DNA from: Lentisphaeraceae bacterium
GTDB lineage: Bacteria; Verrucomicrobiota; Lentisphaeria; Lentisphaerales; Lentisphaeraceae
Assembly: GCA_021232515.1 (NCBI GenBank)
Contig: JAJPOQ010000039.1
Location: forward strand, 1 to 64,000
Length of the DNA: 64,000 nucleotides
Direction: 5' to 3'
Shown: positions 1 through 8,926 of the stretch, one piece after another
Layout: the number at the start of each line of letters is the position of its first letter
Position numbering within the stretch: the stretch's first letter is position 1
The notes under the pieces: model-generated
What the model saw: the letters and a program-made list of their open reading frames with translations, nothing else
Database searches by the model: none
Told to the model about the DNA's origin: nothing
Made by a program: the position numbers and the translations under genes

Positions 1-22
1 TTAAACTTTCATAGTCTTTCAT
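1..22 (-). CDS. N-terminal start of a minus-strand gene cut by the window edge
   Basis: A minus-strand reading frame opens with ATG at 22 and runs off the left edge, giving MKDYESL. An AAAGGAG ribosome binding site at 35-29 lies six bases before this ATG. Another ATG at 28 sits directly against the binding site and is less likely. Too little protein is visible to name it. The binding site is part of a perfect inverted repeat, described separately. Confidence 0.5.
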
Positions 23-30
23 AGACATCT

Positions 31-64
31 CCTTTACGTGATACTTTGGCGGTTCACGTAAAGG
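31..64 (-). promoter_or_regulatory. Inverted repeat enclosing the ribosome binding site of the left-edge gene
   Basis: The arms at 31-40 and 55-64 are perfect 10-base inverted copies (CCTTTACGTG / CACGTAAAGG) with a 14-base loop. In the minus-strand transcript the second arm ends in AAAGG, the core of the AAAGGAG ribosome binding site for the ATG at 22. A folded stem would hide that site. Translational control, by temperature, ligand or protein, is inference. Confidence 0.5.
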
Positions 65-105
65 ACTTTAACAGAATGCCGCAAAAGTAAAACTTGGAGA
101 GTCCA

Positions 106-120
106 CCCGGGAAACCCGGG
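106..120. repeat. GC-rich hairpin between two minus-strand genes
   Basis: CCCGGG at 106-111 and again at 115-120, separated by AAA, forms a compact six-base stem in otherwise AT-rich sequence. It lies just downstream of the small secreted-protein gene on the minus strand. There is no T run after it on either strand, so it is not a classical terminator. It may stabilise an mRNA 3' end. Confidence 0.4.
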
Positions 121-123
121 GGT

Positions 124-237
124 TTACCTATTAGTAATTAATTCAAAAGGAGGAGCTGGAAACTTTGGTGGTTCGACAGACAAAAGAGTTGAAGCAAGAG
201 AGATAGTTAGTGCAAGGATAAGTTTTAAGTAGGACAT
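124..237 (-). CDS. Very small secreted peptide, 37 residues
   Basis: A 37-codon frame reads from ATG at 237 to TAA at 124. The product starts MSYLKLILALTISLAS, a good signal-peptide core, and continues with a short proline-rich tail (VEPPKFPAPP) ending in ELITNR. A GGA element lies about eight bases before the ATG. It follows the beta-propeller gene by 11 bases on the same strand, so the two are probably cotranscribed. I recognise no family. The signal peptide, binding site and operon position support a real gene, but its size leaves doubt. Confidence 0.45.
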   Translation of the reverse strand: MSYLKLILALTISLASTLLSVEPPKFPAPPFELITNR

Positions 238-248
238 GTTTTTCCAGG

Positions 249-1331
249 TTATTTGAAGCAATAGAGTATGCCATCTGTTGAACCGATGACAATTGAATTA
301 TGAGCTATAGCAGGAGCTGCAATGATGGCTTTTCCGACATCGAACTGCCATAGTTCTTTGCCATCTTCAGCATTTAAAATATAAACTCTGCCGTCTGAAG
401 AACCGAAGATTACTTTACCATCTGAGAGTAGAGGCGAAGAATCGTTCTTTCCTTTAGTTCTGAAACTCCAAGTTCTTTTGCCAGTTTCTTTGTCTAAGCA
501 GTAAACTCGGCGGTCTCGACCTCCAAAGATGATTTGTTTTTCACCGATGGCTGGACTAGAGAAAAAAGGAAATGTGGATTTAGAGAATTCCCAAATGATT
601 TTCTTTGTTTTGACATCGACTCGAAAGTATTTGTGGTCGTAGTGACCAATATAAGCATTGCCATTTTCCATCCCTGGAGATCCGGCGATATATGAACCTA
701 AATCAATTTCATTCTTAATTTTACCATCAGTTCCTAGGACATAGAGAAAGTTGTCACAGCCTCCAAAAACTATGTTATCACCATCAACTGCTGGAGTACC
801 GTTTATGAAGTTTTCAGTTTCATATGTCCAAGTTTTTTTACCAGTCTTGAAATTAACTGCATGAACGAAGTTATCATAGTTTCCCGCAACGACAACTTTT
901 TCACCATTTAGCTCAAACCAATTTGCTCCTCCAGCAAATCTATCTTCAGCTTTGTATGTCCATAGTATTTTACCTGACTTACTATCGAGTCGATGAAGAT
1001 TTCCGTCAGCAGTACCGATGACGACGTCGTTTTCTAGAATAAGCGGGGAAGATTCGATGATGTCACTTAACTCGATAGACCAACGCTCTTTGCCGTCAGA
1101 TAAGTTGAGGCAGTAAAACTTGTTATCTTCTGAGCCGATAAAGACTTTATCTTTGGTGATGGCAGCAGTTCCTTTTATGGGGCCGCCAGTAGTAAACTTC
1201 CAAGTAAGTTTTGGGGCATCGCTTATTTTTACATTTGCTCTGCCAATATTTGATTGTGAACCACGAAAAGAGAGCCAATCTTCTGCGTAAATGTTACTTA
1301 GCAAAAGTATGAAAATAGTCAGGTATTTCAT
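249..1331 (-). CDS. Secreted PQQ-like beta-propeller repeat protein
   Basis: The 360-residue product begins with a signal peptide (MKYLTIFILLLSNIYA) and a WLSFRG motif like the W-x-x-FRG opening of many planctomycete and lentisphaeral PQQ-repeat proteins. The rest is tandem beta-propeller blades, each with variants of G-x-x-Y-x-L/V-D-x-x-(T/S)-G-K-x-x-W, for example LDSKSGKILWTY and LDKETGKRTWSF. The family includes BamB-like scaffolds and PQQ dehydrogenase propellers. No dehydrogenase catalytic part or cytochrome motif is present, so a periplasmic scaffold or binding protein is more likely than an enzyme. GGAG lies five bases before the ATG. The substrate is unknown. Confidence 0.8.
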   Translation of the reverse strand: MKYLTIFILLLSNIYAEDWLSFRGSQSNIGRANVKISDAPKLTWKFTTGGPIKGTAAITKDKVFIGSEDNKFYCLNLSDGKERWSIELSDIIESSPLILENDVVIGTADGNLHRLDSKSGKILWTYKAEDRFAGGANWFELNGEKVVVAGNYDNFVHAVNFKTGKKTWTYETENFINGTPAVDGDNIVFGGCDNFLYVLGTDGKIKNEIDLGSYIAGSPGMENGNAYIGHYDHKYFRVDVKTKKIIWEFSKSTFPFFSSPAIGEKQIIFGGRDRRVYCLDKETGKRTWSFRTKGKNDSSPLLSDGKVIFGSSDGRVYILNAEDGKELWQFDVGKAIIAAPAIAHNSIVIGSTDGILYCFK

Positions 1332-1390
1332 GTGGTCTCCAATAAATTTTCTAAACTTTAATGCGTGATTTTGGTTTAATCAATATTGTT

Positions 1391-2377
1391 CTATTTTGTC
1401 AGATGCCAATAGACAAAAACTAAAGCTCCAATAAGCCCCCATGCGAGAATAATCCCCGTGTATAATAAAGGCGCAGTCGCGGCCATGATGCTTGAGGTAC
1501 CGGCAGCCAGCAAAAAGGTTTTACCAATAGTGTCTCTTAGTCCAAGTCCACCAGGTAGTGGGAACACAGCAGATAAGGCATTTGAGATTTGCATCGATAG
1601 GATAAAGAGTACAGGGGAAACTTCTAGGCCAAGTGATTTGCCAATCAAATAAAAGCTTATACCTAGGCATAGATGAGCGAAAATAGAAAGAAAAAGTAGG
1701 CCGAGACAGGCTTGCCACTTGTTTTGATAGAGGTCGCCGGCTTTGATTATCTCATTGAATGCGACTCCAAGTCTTGGAAATTTGTTATTAAACCAAGATG
1801 TGATGCGATTGATCAGAGAGACTTTGAGAAGAGAGCTTTTAAAGCAGTAGGCGATTATGCAGAAGAGACTGGCTAATGCACCCAAACTAACCGTGAGGAC
1901 AGCTAACTTGATTTCATGATCTTCGGTAGATAGTAAGAAGTCTTTGGCTGGGATGAGTGCAAGAAGGACAATGATGAGCAAAGCAGTTAAGCCTATGAGC
2001 CTATCGACAAAAATAGACATAGCCGCGACTATCTTTTCATCAGACTTTTTCATGACGGCAGCAACTTTTATAAGATCTCCCGTGACTGCGCCAGGTGTAG
2101 TTGTATTGAAGAAATAACCAGAGTAATGAAGTTTCAAGACTTCAGAGTGCGGTAGGTGAATCCCTTGGAGTTTTAAGAGCACATGCCAGCGAAAACAGGT
2201 GATGTATAAGGCGACTCCATAAACTAAAAATGATATGAATAGAGTCGCTTTGTTGGCTTTCTTGGTGGTGTCAATTATATCTTGCCATTGTCCACCAATA
2301 GTCCAGTAAATAAGAGCAAATACAGCTGCGACCGCCAGTAGTTTTATGGCGATCCTTCTTGGCTGCTTTTCGGACAA
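1391..2377 (-). CDS. Flippase-like / lysylphosphatidylglycerol-synthase-type membrane protein
   Basis: This 328-residue polytopic membrane protein has about eight hydrophobic segments. It has the layout of the UPF0104 / LPG_synthase_TM family: a first helix after a basic N-terminus, the motif FFNTTTPGAVTGDLIK in the early part, VDRLIGL in the middle, and FPLPGGLGLRDT near the C-terminus. Members are membrane parts of aminoacyl-phosphatidylglycerol synthases or glycolipid and polyprenol flippase-like proteins. There is no soluble aminoacyltransferase domain, so it is the TM-only type. The start is TTG at 2377, with AGGA about eight bases before it and the upstream lipoprotein's TAA three bases away. 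The two genes form an operon. Confidence 0.75.
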   Translation of the reverse strand: MSEKQPRRIAIKLLAVAAVFALIYWTIGGQWQDIIDTTKKANKATLFISFLVYGVALYITCFRWHVLLKLQGIHLPHSEVLKLHYSGYFFNTTTPGAVTGDLIKVAAVMKKSDEKIVAAMSIFVDRLIGLTALLIIVLLALIPAKDFLLSTEDHEIKLAVLTVSLGALASLFCIIAYCFKSSLLKVSLINRITSWFNNKFPRLGVAFNEIIKAGDLYQNKWQACLGLLFLSIFAHLCLGISFYLIGKSLGLEVSPVLFILSMQISNALSAVFPLPGGLGLRDTIGKTFLLAAGTSSIMAATAPLLYTGIILAWGLIGALVFVYWHLTK

Positions 2378-2380
2378 TTT

Positions 2381-2911
2381 TTAGTCCTGAGGCTTTTCGG
2401 CAGCAGCTTGATCGTGGAGAGCTTTAAGAGCTAGACGAGACTGTGTATATTGATCGTAAATAGCGTTTCTTTTTTTGCGTACTTCTAAAGACTTAGTAGT
2501 GAATTCGCGTGTGTTCTTTAAAAATAGCTCAGCTTCAGCTTCTAACTCAACTTTTTCTTCTTCAAAACCAGCTAGTTTCTCTCTATGAGGAGCGATGAGC
2601 TTTTCAGGAGCTGCTTGAACTTCTTCGCCTTCTTTTGCTTCAGGGTTTTCCATAGAGGAAATACGCTTTTTGCGAGAAATGATTTTAGCGTTTACTTCGC
2701 GAAGTTCATTCTTAGTTTTTGTTAGCTTGCCATAGAAATAGTTTTTTTCTTCGATAAGATCGATCAACTCATCATTTATTTCTTCATAGTTTTCGAATAG
2801 CTCTTCAGTTATATCATTTCTGTTTTCAATTTGAGCGAGTAAGTTTGGGTCTATATTTGAAGAACAAGAAAAGAGTAAAAAAGCTAAAGTGATAAGGTTT
2901 AAAAGTCTCAT
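2381..2911 (-). CDS. Coiled-coil lipoprotein
   Basis: From the internal ATG at 2911 the product is about 176 residues and begins MRLLNLITLAFLLFSCSS, a lipoprotein signal peptide with its lipobox cysteine at residue 16. A longer start at 2929 exists but adds six polar residues before the signal and so is less likely. The mature part is highly charged (Glu, Lys, Arg rich) with heptad-like spacing, suggesting a long coiled coil, and has an Ala/Pro/Glu linker. It recognises no enzymatic family. It lies three bases upstream of the flippase-like gene on the same strand. Confidence 0.7.
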   Translation of the reverse strand: MRLLNLITLAFLLFSCSSNIDPNLLAQIENRNDITEELFENYEEINDELIDLIEEKNYFYGKLTKTKNELREVNAKIISRKKRISSMENPEAKEGEEVQAAPEKLIAPHREKLAGFEEEKVELEAEAELFLKNTREFTTKSLEVRKKRNAIYDQYTQSRLALKALHDQAAAEKPQD

Positions 2912-3015
2912 TTTATTTGGGATATCCATGCTTAAAAATTTGCCTTACCATAGCTACGAGGTGTGTTCTTTACAAGTCAATTGAGGTTAATCCTGAGTAT
3001 TCCAAATAAGGTTAG

Positions 3016-3561
3016 TTGCACATGCATAGAAATAAGATTTTAAATTTATTGAAACAATATCCAGAACAAGTCGAAGTAAGGTCGAAATTTATTAATTTTA
3101 TTGAAGAATATGAAGATTGTTTTGATCGAGAAAATGAGTATGGCCACTTTACTGGATCTGGATGGTTGGTGAATAAACAAGGGGATAAAGTTTTACTGAC
3201 TCATCACCGAAAGCTAAATATGTGGCTTCAACCTGGAGGGCACTGTGATGGTGAGAGCGATGTAGCTAAGGTTGCATTGACAGAGGCCGTGGAGGAAACA
3301 GGGGTCGAGGATTGGACCTTTGTTAATGATGCTATTTTCGATATCGATTGTCATATCATTCCTGCTAGAAAATCAGAGCCAGAGCACTTTCACTTTGATA
3401 TACGTTTTGTTTTTGTTTGTGGAGAAAATGAAGACTATATAGTGAGTGAAGAGTCCCATGATCTCGCTTGGGTGCCTATCTCAGACTTGAGTGACTACAC
3501 GACAGAGGAATCGATACTTAGAATGGCCCGTAAGTGGCAGGACTATTCACAGAGCTTGTAG
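3016..3561 (+). CDS. NUDIX hydrolase
   Basis: The 181-residue protein contains a NUDIX box after LQPGG, reading G-H-C-D-G-E-S-x7-T-E-A-V-E-E-T-G-V. Compared with the consensus GX5EX7REUXEEXGU, the first glutamate is Ser and the arginine is Thr, but the metal-binding EAVEE core is intact. NUDIX enzymes cleave nucleoside diphosphates linked to another group; the substrate cannot be told from sequence. The start is TTG at 3016 (AAGG five bases upstream) or ATG at 3022. Its 3' end overlaps the converging acyl-activating-enzyme-like gene by 19 bases. Confidence 0.8.
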   Translation: MHMHRNKILNLLKQYPEQVEVRSKFINFIEEYEDCFDRENEYGHFTGSGWLVNKQGDKVLLTHHRKLNMWLQPGGHCDGESDVAKVALTEAVEETGVEDWTFVNDAIFDIDCHIIPARKSEPEHFHFDIRFVFVCGENEDYIVSEESHDLAWVPISDLSDYTTEESILRMARKWQDYSQSL

Positions 3562-4961
3562 TAGCCAGATGGAAGTTCTTCAATGACATCGTCCAAATAT
3601 AAGTAGTCAGAAATGGCTTTTGGTTTTTTAATAGCTGGAGTTGACCCTAGTAATGGTAAGTGAAGTTTTGTTCTTTGGTCTTTTTCGAGTGAAACTTCAG
3701 AGCCAAGGGTTGGAGTTGAAAATTGGCATGGGAAAACACTTTTTATCAATGATCCAGTTAAGTAAGCGCCAGAGAGTTCTGGGTGAATAAGATACTCGAT
3801 AATTGGTTTGCACTCGCCACTTAGTTTCATTAGATACTCTGCGGATTTAATATCGCGATTGTTACCAGTTGATATGTAGTTTTTAATCGCTGACCAGTCA
3901 GAGCCTTCCATCTTCTTAGACTTGTGCCAATCCGAAATTAATTCTGGCATTGCTCCTAGAATATTAACTTGAGCATTAGCAATGAATTTTGAGAAATCAC
4001 TTTTCTCAGGACAATCATAGTATAGCGCAATTGTTCCTTGGTTGATTAAGGTGCTAAATATAAGCCAAGTACTTATGGAGTGATCGAAGTCAGAAGGAAA
4101 ACAAACAGTGTCGCACGGTTGGATGTTTATATGGTAAAAGCCATCTGCAGCCATTTTTATCGGACTGGTATGATTCCAAGTGATAGGAGATTCACTGTTT
4201 GTGAAAATGGAAATGGGTGTTTCTGGAGATGTGGCTTTGGGGCTAAATATTTTTTTTGAAGATAAAAAAGTAGCCCATGCCTTATCATCTTTTTGCAAAT
4301 CTTGGCAAACGGATTCTTTTTCTGGAATAACTACTGTTCTGATGCTCGTGGCATCGGTCACCTTTGTGTATATATCTGTGACTTTATTGCTTCTAGTATG
4401 AATGTCCTGGGTGAAGACTAAGTGTGGAGATTCTTGAGATAGTACTTTAGAGATCTCCTCAGTTGATGAGTCTGCAGAAATAGGGATGATTATAAGTCCG
4501 TATAGAACTGACGCTATGTAGATTGCCACAGCCTCTGCAGTCATAGGGCATATAAGAGCTATTTTTTGCCCTGCTTCAAGGTGATCATGTTCAAAGCTAT
4601 TCGCAATTCGGTTACAATATTCTTTGAGTGTCCCATAGGTGATTTGCTTTAACTCTGCATCTGGATTCTCTTGAAACTTTATGGCTATAGCATCTAGAGA
4701 TGTCGTAAAACATGACTTGGCGATGTTGAGCTCAGCGCCTTTAAGCCAGATGGACTTTTCTTTCTCTTCATGAATCTCTAGAAAGGTGTCTGGACGTTTG
4801 TCGTAGACTATTCCAGTAAGCTTAGTCGTGAGAGTCCAGAACTTAACTTTTTGCTGTATGGACCACTGGTAAAACTTCTCATAATCAGTGAGGAAAACCC
4901 TTGCCATAGCAACAGAAATATTTGTGTTTTGAGCTAAATCTTTATTTGGGGCCCATTCCAT
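3543..4961 (-). pseudogene. Eroded, C-terminally truncated acyl-activating enzyme (AMP-binding family)
   Basis: The 472-residue frame resembles the acetyl-CoA-synthetase-like acyl-activating enzymes of the plant AAE17/18 type. Matching regions include an ACAS-type N-terminus (residues about 25-85), ITYGTLKEYCNRIAN, ALICPMTAEAVAIYIASVLYG, and GAMPELISDW to FSTPTLGSEV. Three things argue against activity. The P-loop that normally reads S-S-G-T-T-G-x-P-K is shortened to TNSESPITW at about 254-262. The YGGTE-type motif is replaced by YLIHPELSG. The protein stops at GYYKLCE, just where the hinge (G-R-x-D-D) and C-terminal lysine domain should begin. Normal length is about 650-700 residues. The frame itself is uninterrupted, so a non-catalytic protein is possible. 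Confidence 0.65.
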
Positions 4962-5050
4962 GCGTATATAAAACCAATATTATTTTTGAATAAGGTAAGA
5001 TCAGTTCGACATATTTTATAGACGAAGTCGCTGATTAAGGGGATTTTAGT

Positions 5051-6250
5051 GTGAAAAGGTTAGTTTTTATATTATTGATGATCTCGATTTCAAATGGATG
5101 GTCTCAGGATTTTAAAGATTATTTCGGACCAGTGTATAAAGCAGAACAAACTCTTCAGGGGATTGCATCCTTTGATATTGGCGATGGAGTAAGTAACACT
5201 CAATTACAAAAAGTTTTTGCTCAAAATGGCATTCAAGTTAACTTGGCCGATGCAGCAAAAATTCTTAAGGCTATAGATATTTTGGAAGATGACGTGATTC
5301 CAATGAGCGTTAAGGCTCCTGGTGGGATACAGATATTTTTTCAAAATGCAGGCTTTCCTATTTCAATACAGGAGGCTCAAGATATAGCAGACCATTTTAG
5401 TGCTGGTACCAAAAAGGGTCAAAACTCTCATGTTTATGTGATGGCCTTATTTGGTAAAAAGGTAGGAGCAAAGTTTTTAGCGATCATTGAACAGATTGTG
5501 AAAGAATCTCAAAGACCAGCAAGACCTGACTCTCCCACAAGTATTTCAGTTAAACGAGTTGTTAAGCGAGGCTTACAGCTTCAAAGAATAATGATGCCGC
5601 GATCATCTGGCGATGACTGGTTAGGAGAAGCCTATACTCAAGTCAATACAACTTATGTTTCTTACGATGATAAACTAGCCAATGGGTCAGGTAAAGAAAA
5701 AGGTTTTAATATGGTTTTGGGCGGAGAATTGACCGAAAAAACTTCACTTTCATTTTCATTAGGAAGAAGTAAGAATCATCGAGGAGGAGAAAATAAAACT
5801 ACCAGTACCTCTTATGGCGGAGATGTCATGGTTCATTATAAGTTCAATGATAACTATGGACTTGGAGCTTATACTTTTTATCAAGAGACAGACATAGAAG
5901 ACTTTAATTCAAATGCCTATGGTTATGGCGGTGGTATGGTTTTTAGTACTTGGCATGAGTTTGAGCACTTTTATGCTTCTACTGCTCATTCTGTGACGCG
6001 GACATTTTATGAATATGGCAATGATACTCTATATGTAGGAGCTTTTTGGCTTGGGAAGAATTGGACGGACTCATTTGCCACGGCATTTACCGTTGGCTTT
6101 GTTGATTCTCTAACGACGAGTGCAGAAGGAGATAATACTTACTGGACTATGGGTGGAGAAGTAAGTTACGTCGTAAATGATAAGGTTGATGTGATATTGG
6201 GTTATGAAAAGACTTTAGCCTTAGATGACTATAAGTCGGACTTATTTTAA
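5051..6250 (+). CDS. Secreted protein with probable C-terminal outer-membrane beta-barrel
   Basis: The 399-residue product starts at GTG 5051, with AAGGGG eight bases upstream, and carries a signal peptide (MKRLVFILLMISISNGWSQ). Residues about 25-160 look helical and soluble. From about residue 190 onward the sequence has alternating aromatic and polar residues with GG turns (FNMVLGGELTEKTSLSFSLG, YGGDVMVHYKF, YGYGGGMVFSTW). It ends in phenylalanine, as many outer-membrane barrels do. This suggests an autotransporter-like or porin-like barrel with an N-terminal passenger. I recognise no specific family. It stands alone and diverges from the acyl-activating-enzyme remnant. Confidence 0.65.
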   Translation: MKRLVFILLMISISNGWSQDFKDYFGPVYKAEQTLQGIASFDIGDGVSNTQLQKVFAQNGIQVNLADAAKILKAIDILEDDVIPMSVKAPGGIQIFFQNAGFPISIQEAQDIADHFSAGTKKGQNSHVYVMALFGKKVGAKFLAIIEQIVKESQRPARPDSPTSISVKRVVKRGLQLQRIMMPRSSGDDWLGEAYTQVNTTYVSYDDKLANGSGKEKGFNMVLGGELTEKTSLSFSLGRSKNHRGGENKTTSTSYGGDVMVHYKFNDNYGLGAYTFYQETDIEDFNSNAYGYGGGMVFSTWHEFEHFYASTAHSVTRTFYEYGNDTLYVGAFWLGKNWTDSFATAFTVGFVDSLTTSAEGDNTYWTMGGEVSYVVNDKVDVILGYEKTLALDDYKSDLF

Positions 6251-6277
6251 TTGGGCTTCACTTGGAAATTTTGACAT

Positions 6278-6303
6278 AAAAAAAGGCGGCCGAAGCCGCC
6301 TTT
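6278..6303 (-). terminator. Rho-independent terminator with UUCG loop
   Basis: On the minus strand AAAGGCGGC, loop TTCG, then GCCGCCTTT forms a nine-base perfect stem, followed by further T residues (complement of the A run at 6278-6284). It is 24 bases beyond the stop codon of the large repeat lipoprotein. Because the stem flanks are A- and T-rich it may also help end the plus-strand gene at 5051-6250. Confidence 0.85.
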
Positions 6304-6326
6304 AGATCAATTTTCTGAGAGAAAGA

Positions 6327-8768
6327 TTAACGCTTCTCTAGTTCCCAGATAACAGTTGAAGTTTGTTTGTCATCAGAAAGCTCAAATAGCTCACCTACGT
6401 GACCAACTTCAACGAAGTCTGTTGGATCTTCTGGAACGAAGAAAGTAACGTTACAGTTCTTCTCAGGGAAAACAGCGCTCTTACCAAACTTGCTGTAAGT
6501 ATTCAAAATGTAGTTTTTGAATTCTAGCTGAGTGAAGTTTGTATAAGTACCGAACTTCCAATCAGAATCATTTTCTCTTGGAACTTCTAGTGTGAATCTG
6601 TTTTCATCAAGTTCATTCTTTTTGAACTCAGGAACATCACCTGCTAGAGCAGCATAACCTTCAACGTGGTCAGCTGGAGCAAGAGATTTACCGAATGTGA
6701 TTTTGTCAGGTCTAACGAACTGAGTAAGAGTCACAGGACCGATAAGGTACTTGTGAGTTTCTGCTTCAGTTTTAACTAGAGCTGTATCAACAATCAGTTT
6801 ATTCTTTTTGATTTGGTAAGTTCTTTCGATCGCACAATCATAAGCATCGCTTGAGAAGTGCTGAACGATAACTCTATCACCACTGATGATTACATTCTTA
6901 AATGGTGCGCCATCAACTTCATATGCCGGTGGGAACTTTTTGCCAGTTAGAACTGGTCTTACTAGAGTAGGTGCAACCCAAACTCTTGATCCACCTTTGT
7001 CAGCCCAGTCTTCTTCAGCCTGAGTTTTAGAAGTCATGGTACCTTTGTAGTCTTCATTCAACCACAGAAGGTTTGTTTTGTTATCTGGCGAACCGAAGTA
7101 AACAACACGGCCAGCTTCAGGACTGATGATTGCTTGTGCAAATGCAGTTCTGATTCTAACGCAGTTCTTCCAACCTTCGAAATCAACAGTTTGGATGCTA
7201 GACTTGTCGTCTTTAGCAACTTTCTTAGCTGTTGGAACTGCTGACATGCCGTCAACTTGTCCTTTAAGGTCTTTCTTATCTAGAACCATACGTACGCCGT
7301 CGTTTACGAAGCGAATGTTTGGAACGTTGTGTGAAGCTTTATCAGTGTTTAGGTGTTCGAAAACATCTGGCTGATTATCAACTTCATTGTTAAAAGTAAG
7401 GTTGTGCATAACTGGGTTTAAGTTAGCAACTAGCTCAAGTGGCTTTGTAACTTTAACAGTTAGTGGATATTCACCGCGTTTATCTTTAGGAATGTCGCCA
7501 GTCCAAGAATAAACTTTTTCAGGATTTGTTTCGTATTTAACAAGAGCGATCTCGTAGTTTTTGAGTTCTTCGCCTTCTTTGACCCAAACTTCACCTAAGT
7601 CAGTAACAGCTTCGCCGTTGCTTTTAGCAACTTTAACGCGGAACTCTTTAACCCACTTAATATTGATTGTTTGATCTTTAGTCATTTCAGCAACACCAGA
7701 TGCAGGAACTGCAGCTAGTCTGACAGCTTCATCATCAGTCGCAACTGGAGATGTTACTGACCACTTTGCATTTGAACCAGTAGGCTGAAGACCAGCACCA
7801 GTCACTTCACCGTTTTCAGAGTTAACGATAAGGTTATACTGTTTCTTAGCGAAGATAGCCTTAAGATTTGCAGGCTTGTCAACTTTGAGTGTTAGAGGGT
7901 TTGCAGTCGCTTGAGCGCCTTCAAGACCTTCCCATTTTACAAAACCGATAGTTTCGTCACCAGGTACAGCTTCTAATACTGTGTCAGCTCCTTGAGAAAC
8001 CCAGTTGTTTCCGCCGTTGACTGAACCAAGGTCATTGCTGCTTGCCTTAACCATGAATTCTCTTTGCCAGTCAATCTTAACTGTTTTGTCATCGTCTAAA
8101 TCGATAACGCCGCTTGTGACCGCTGTTGTTACTCTTTCTACATCGGAGATATTGTAAGGAGAAGTAACAGACCACTTAGCTTTTTGACCTCTTTTGTAAG
8201 TTCCAGAACCTTTAGGGTCACCAAACTTAGAGTCAACGCTTAATTCATTTTCGTTGGAGGCAAAAACAGCGTAGACAGTTCTAGGTCTGTCCATAACAAC
8301 GCTTATTTCATTACCTTTGATGACAACACCTTCTTTGATGTCGCCTTCCCAACCAGTAAAAGTCGCTTTGTCGTCAGAAATAGCTTCGAAAGAGATTTTA
8401 TCTCCAACTTTAAGCCACTGACTAGAAATGGATACAGATCCATATCCTTTAGAGTTTTTCGCTTGAACGTTTAGTGCAAATTGCTTGGCATATTTAAGGT
8501 TGACTTCACGGTCCGTAGACATGTCAACTTTAACTTCAACGTTATCAGGATCGATGTGATCAGATAAAGCTTTGTTTTTATCCCAGTCTTTTCCAAGCTT
8601 CTCAGCTCTTTGTTCTGGGGTCATAAATTTAACTTTATTTACATCGATAACACGAGGTTTGTAAATATTTTCTTCAGCAACAGCGTCAGTTGCAGGCTTC
8701 TCATCAAGTTGCTTACAGCTAGCAACTGTTAACACCACTAGGGCTGATGCAGATAAGCGCTTAATCAT
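6327..8768 (-). CDS. Large lipoprotein with InlB-type beta repeats and a DUF4380-like C-terminal domain
   Basis: From ATG 8768 the product is about 813 residues and opens with a lipoprotein signal (MIKRLSASALVVLTVASCKQ, lipobox cysteine 18). GGAG lies nine bases upstream. A GTG at 8804 also has a binding site (CGGAG) and would add 12 residues before the signal. Three or more repeats of the divergent InlB B-repeat / Flg_new_2 type follow, each with W-x-G-D/E and a K-x-x-x-x-A-x-F ending: FTGWEGD to VYAVFAS, FVKWEGLEG to LKAIFAKK, YSWTGD to LVANL. The last 260 or so residues (GRVVYFGS, GGSRVWVAP, FPPAYEVDG, FVEVGHVGELFEL) resemble DUF4380, a galactose-mutarotase-like fold. Probably surface-exposed and perhaps carbohydrate-binding (inference). 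Confidence 0.75.
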   Translation of the reverse strand: MIKRLSASALVVLTVASCKQLDEKPATDAVAEENIYKPRVIDVNKVKFMTPEQRAEKLGKDWDKNKALSDHIDPDNVEVKVDMSTDREVNLKYAKQFALNVQAKNSKGYGSVSISSQWLKVGDKISFEAISDDKATFTGWEGDIKEGVVIKGNEISVVMDRPRTVYAVFASNENELSVDSKFGDPKGSGTYKRGQKAKWSVTSPYNISDVERVTTAVTSGVIDLDDDKTVKIDWQREFMVKASSNDLGSVNGGNNWVSQGADTVLEAVPGDETIGFVKWEGLEGAQATANPLTLKVDKPANLKAIFAKKQYNLIVNSENGEVTGAGLQPTGSNAKWSVTSPVATDDEAVRLAAVPASGVAEMTKDQTINIKWVKEFRVKVAKSNGEAVTDLGEVWVKEGEELKNYEIALVKYETNPEKVYSWTGDIPKDKRGEYPLTVKVTKPLELVANLNPVMHNLTFNNEVDNQPDVFEHLNTDKASHNVPNIRFVNDGVRMVLDKKDLKGQVDGMSAVPTAKKVAKDDKSSIQTVDFEGWKNCVRIRTAFAQAIISPEAGRVVYFGSPDNKTNLLWLNEDYKGTMTSKTQAEEDWADKGGSRVWVAPTLVRPVLTGKKFPPAYEVDGAPFKNVIISGDRVIVQHFSSDAYDCAIERTYQIKKNKLIVDTALVKTEAETHKYLIGPVTLTQFVRPDKITFGKSLAPADHVEGYAALAGDVPEFKKNELDENRFTLEVPRENDSDWKFGTYTNFTQLEFKNYILNTYSKFGKSAVFPEKNCNVTFFVPEDPTDFVEVGHVGELFELSDDKQTSTVIWELEKR

Positions 8769-8926
8769 ACCAAGGCACTCCGTTTTAGGCAAACTATTTT
8801 TCACAGTTCAATCTCCGTAGAAACTGTTAATTCCAAAAAAAAACTTAACATGCTACTTTCTTTTTGCCAGTATTAGGATAATAATTTTGTCATTTTCAGT
8901 GCAAAAAATCAGTTTTAAAGGAAATT

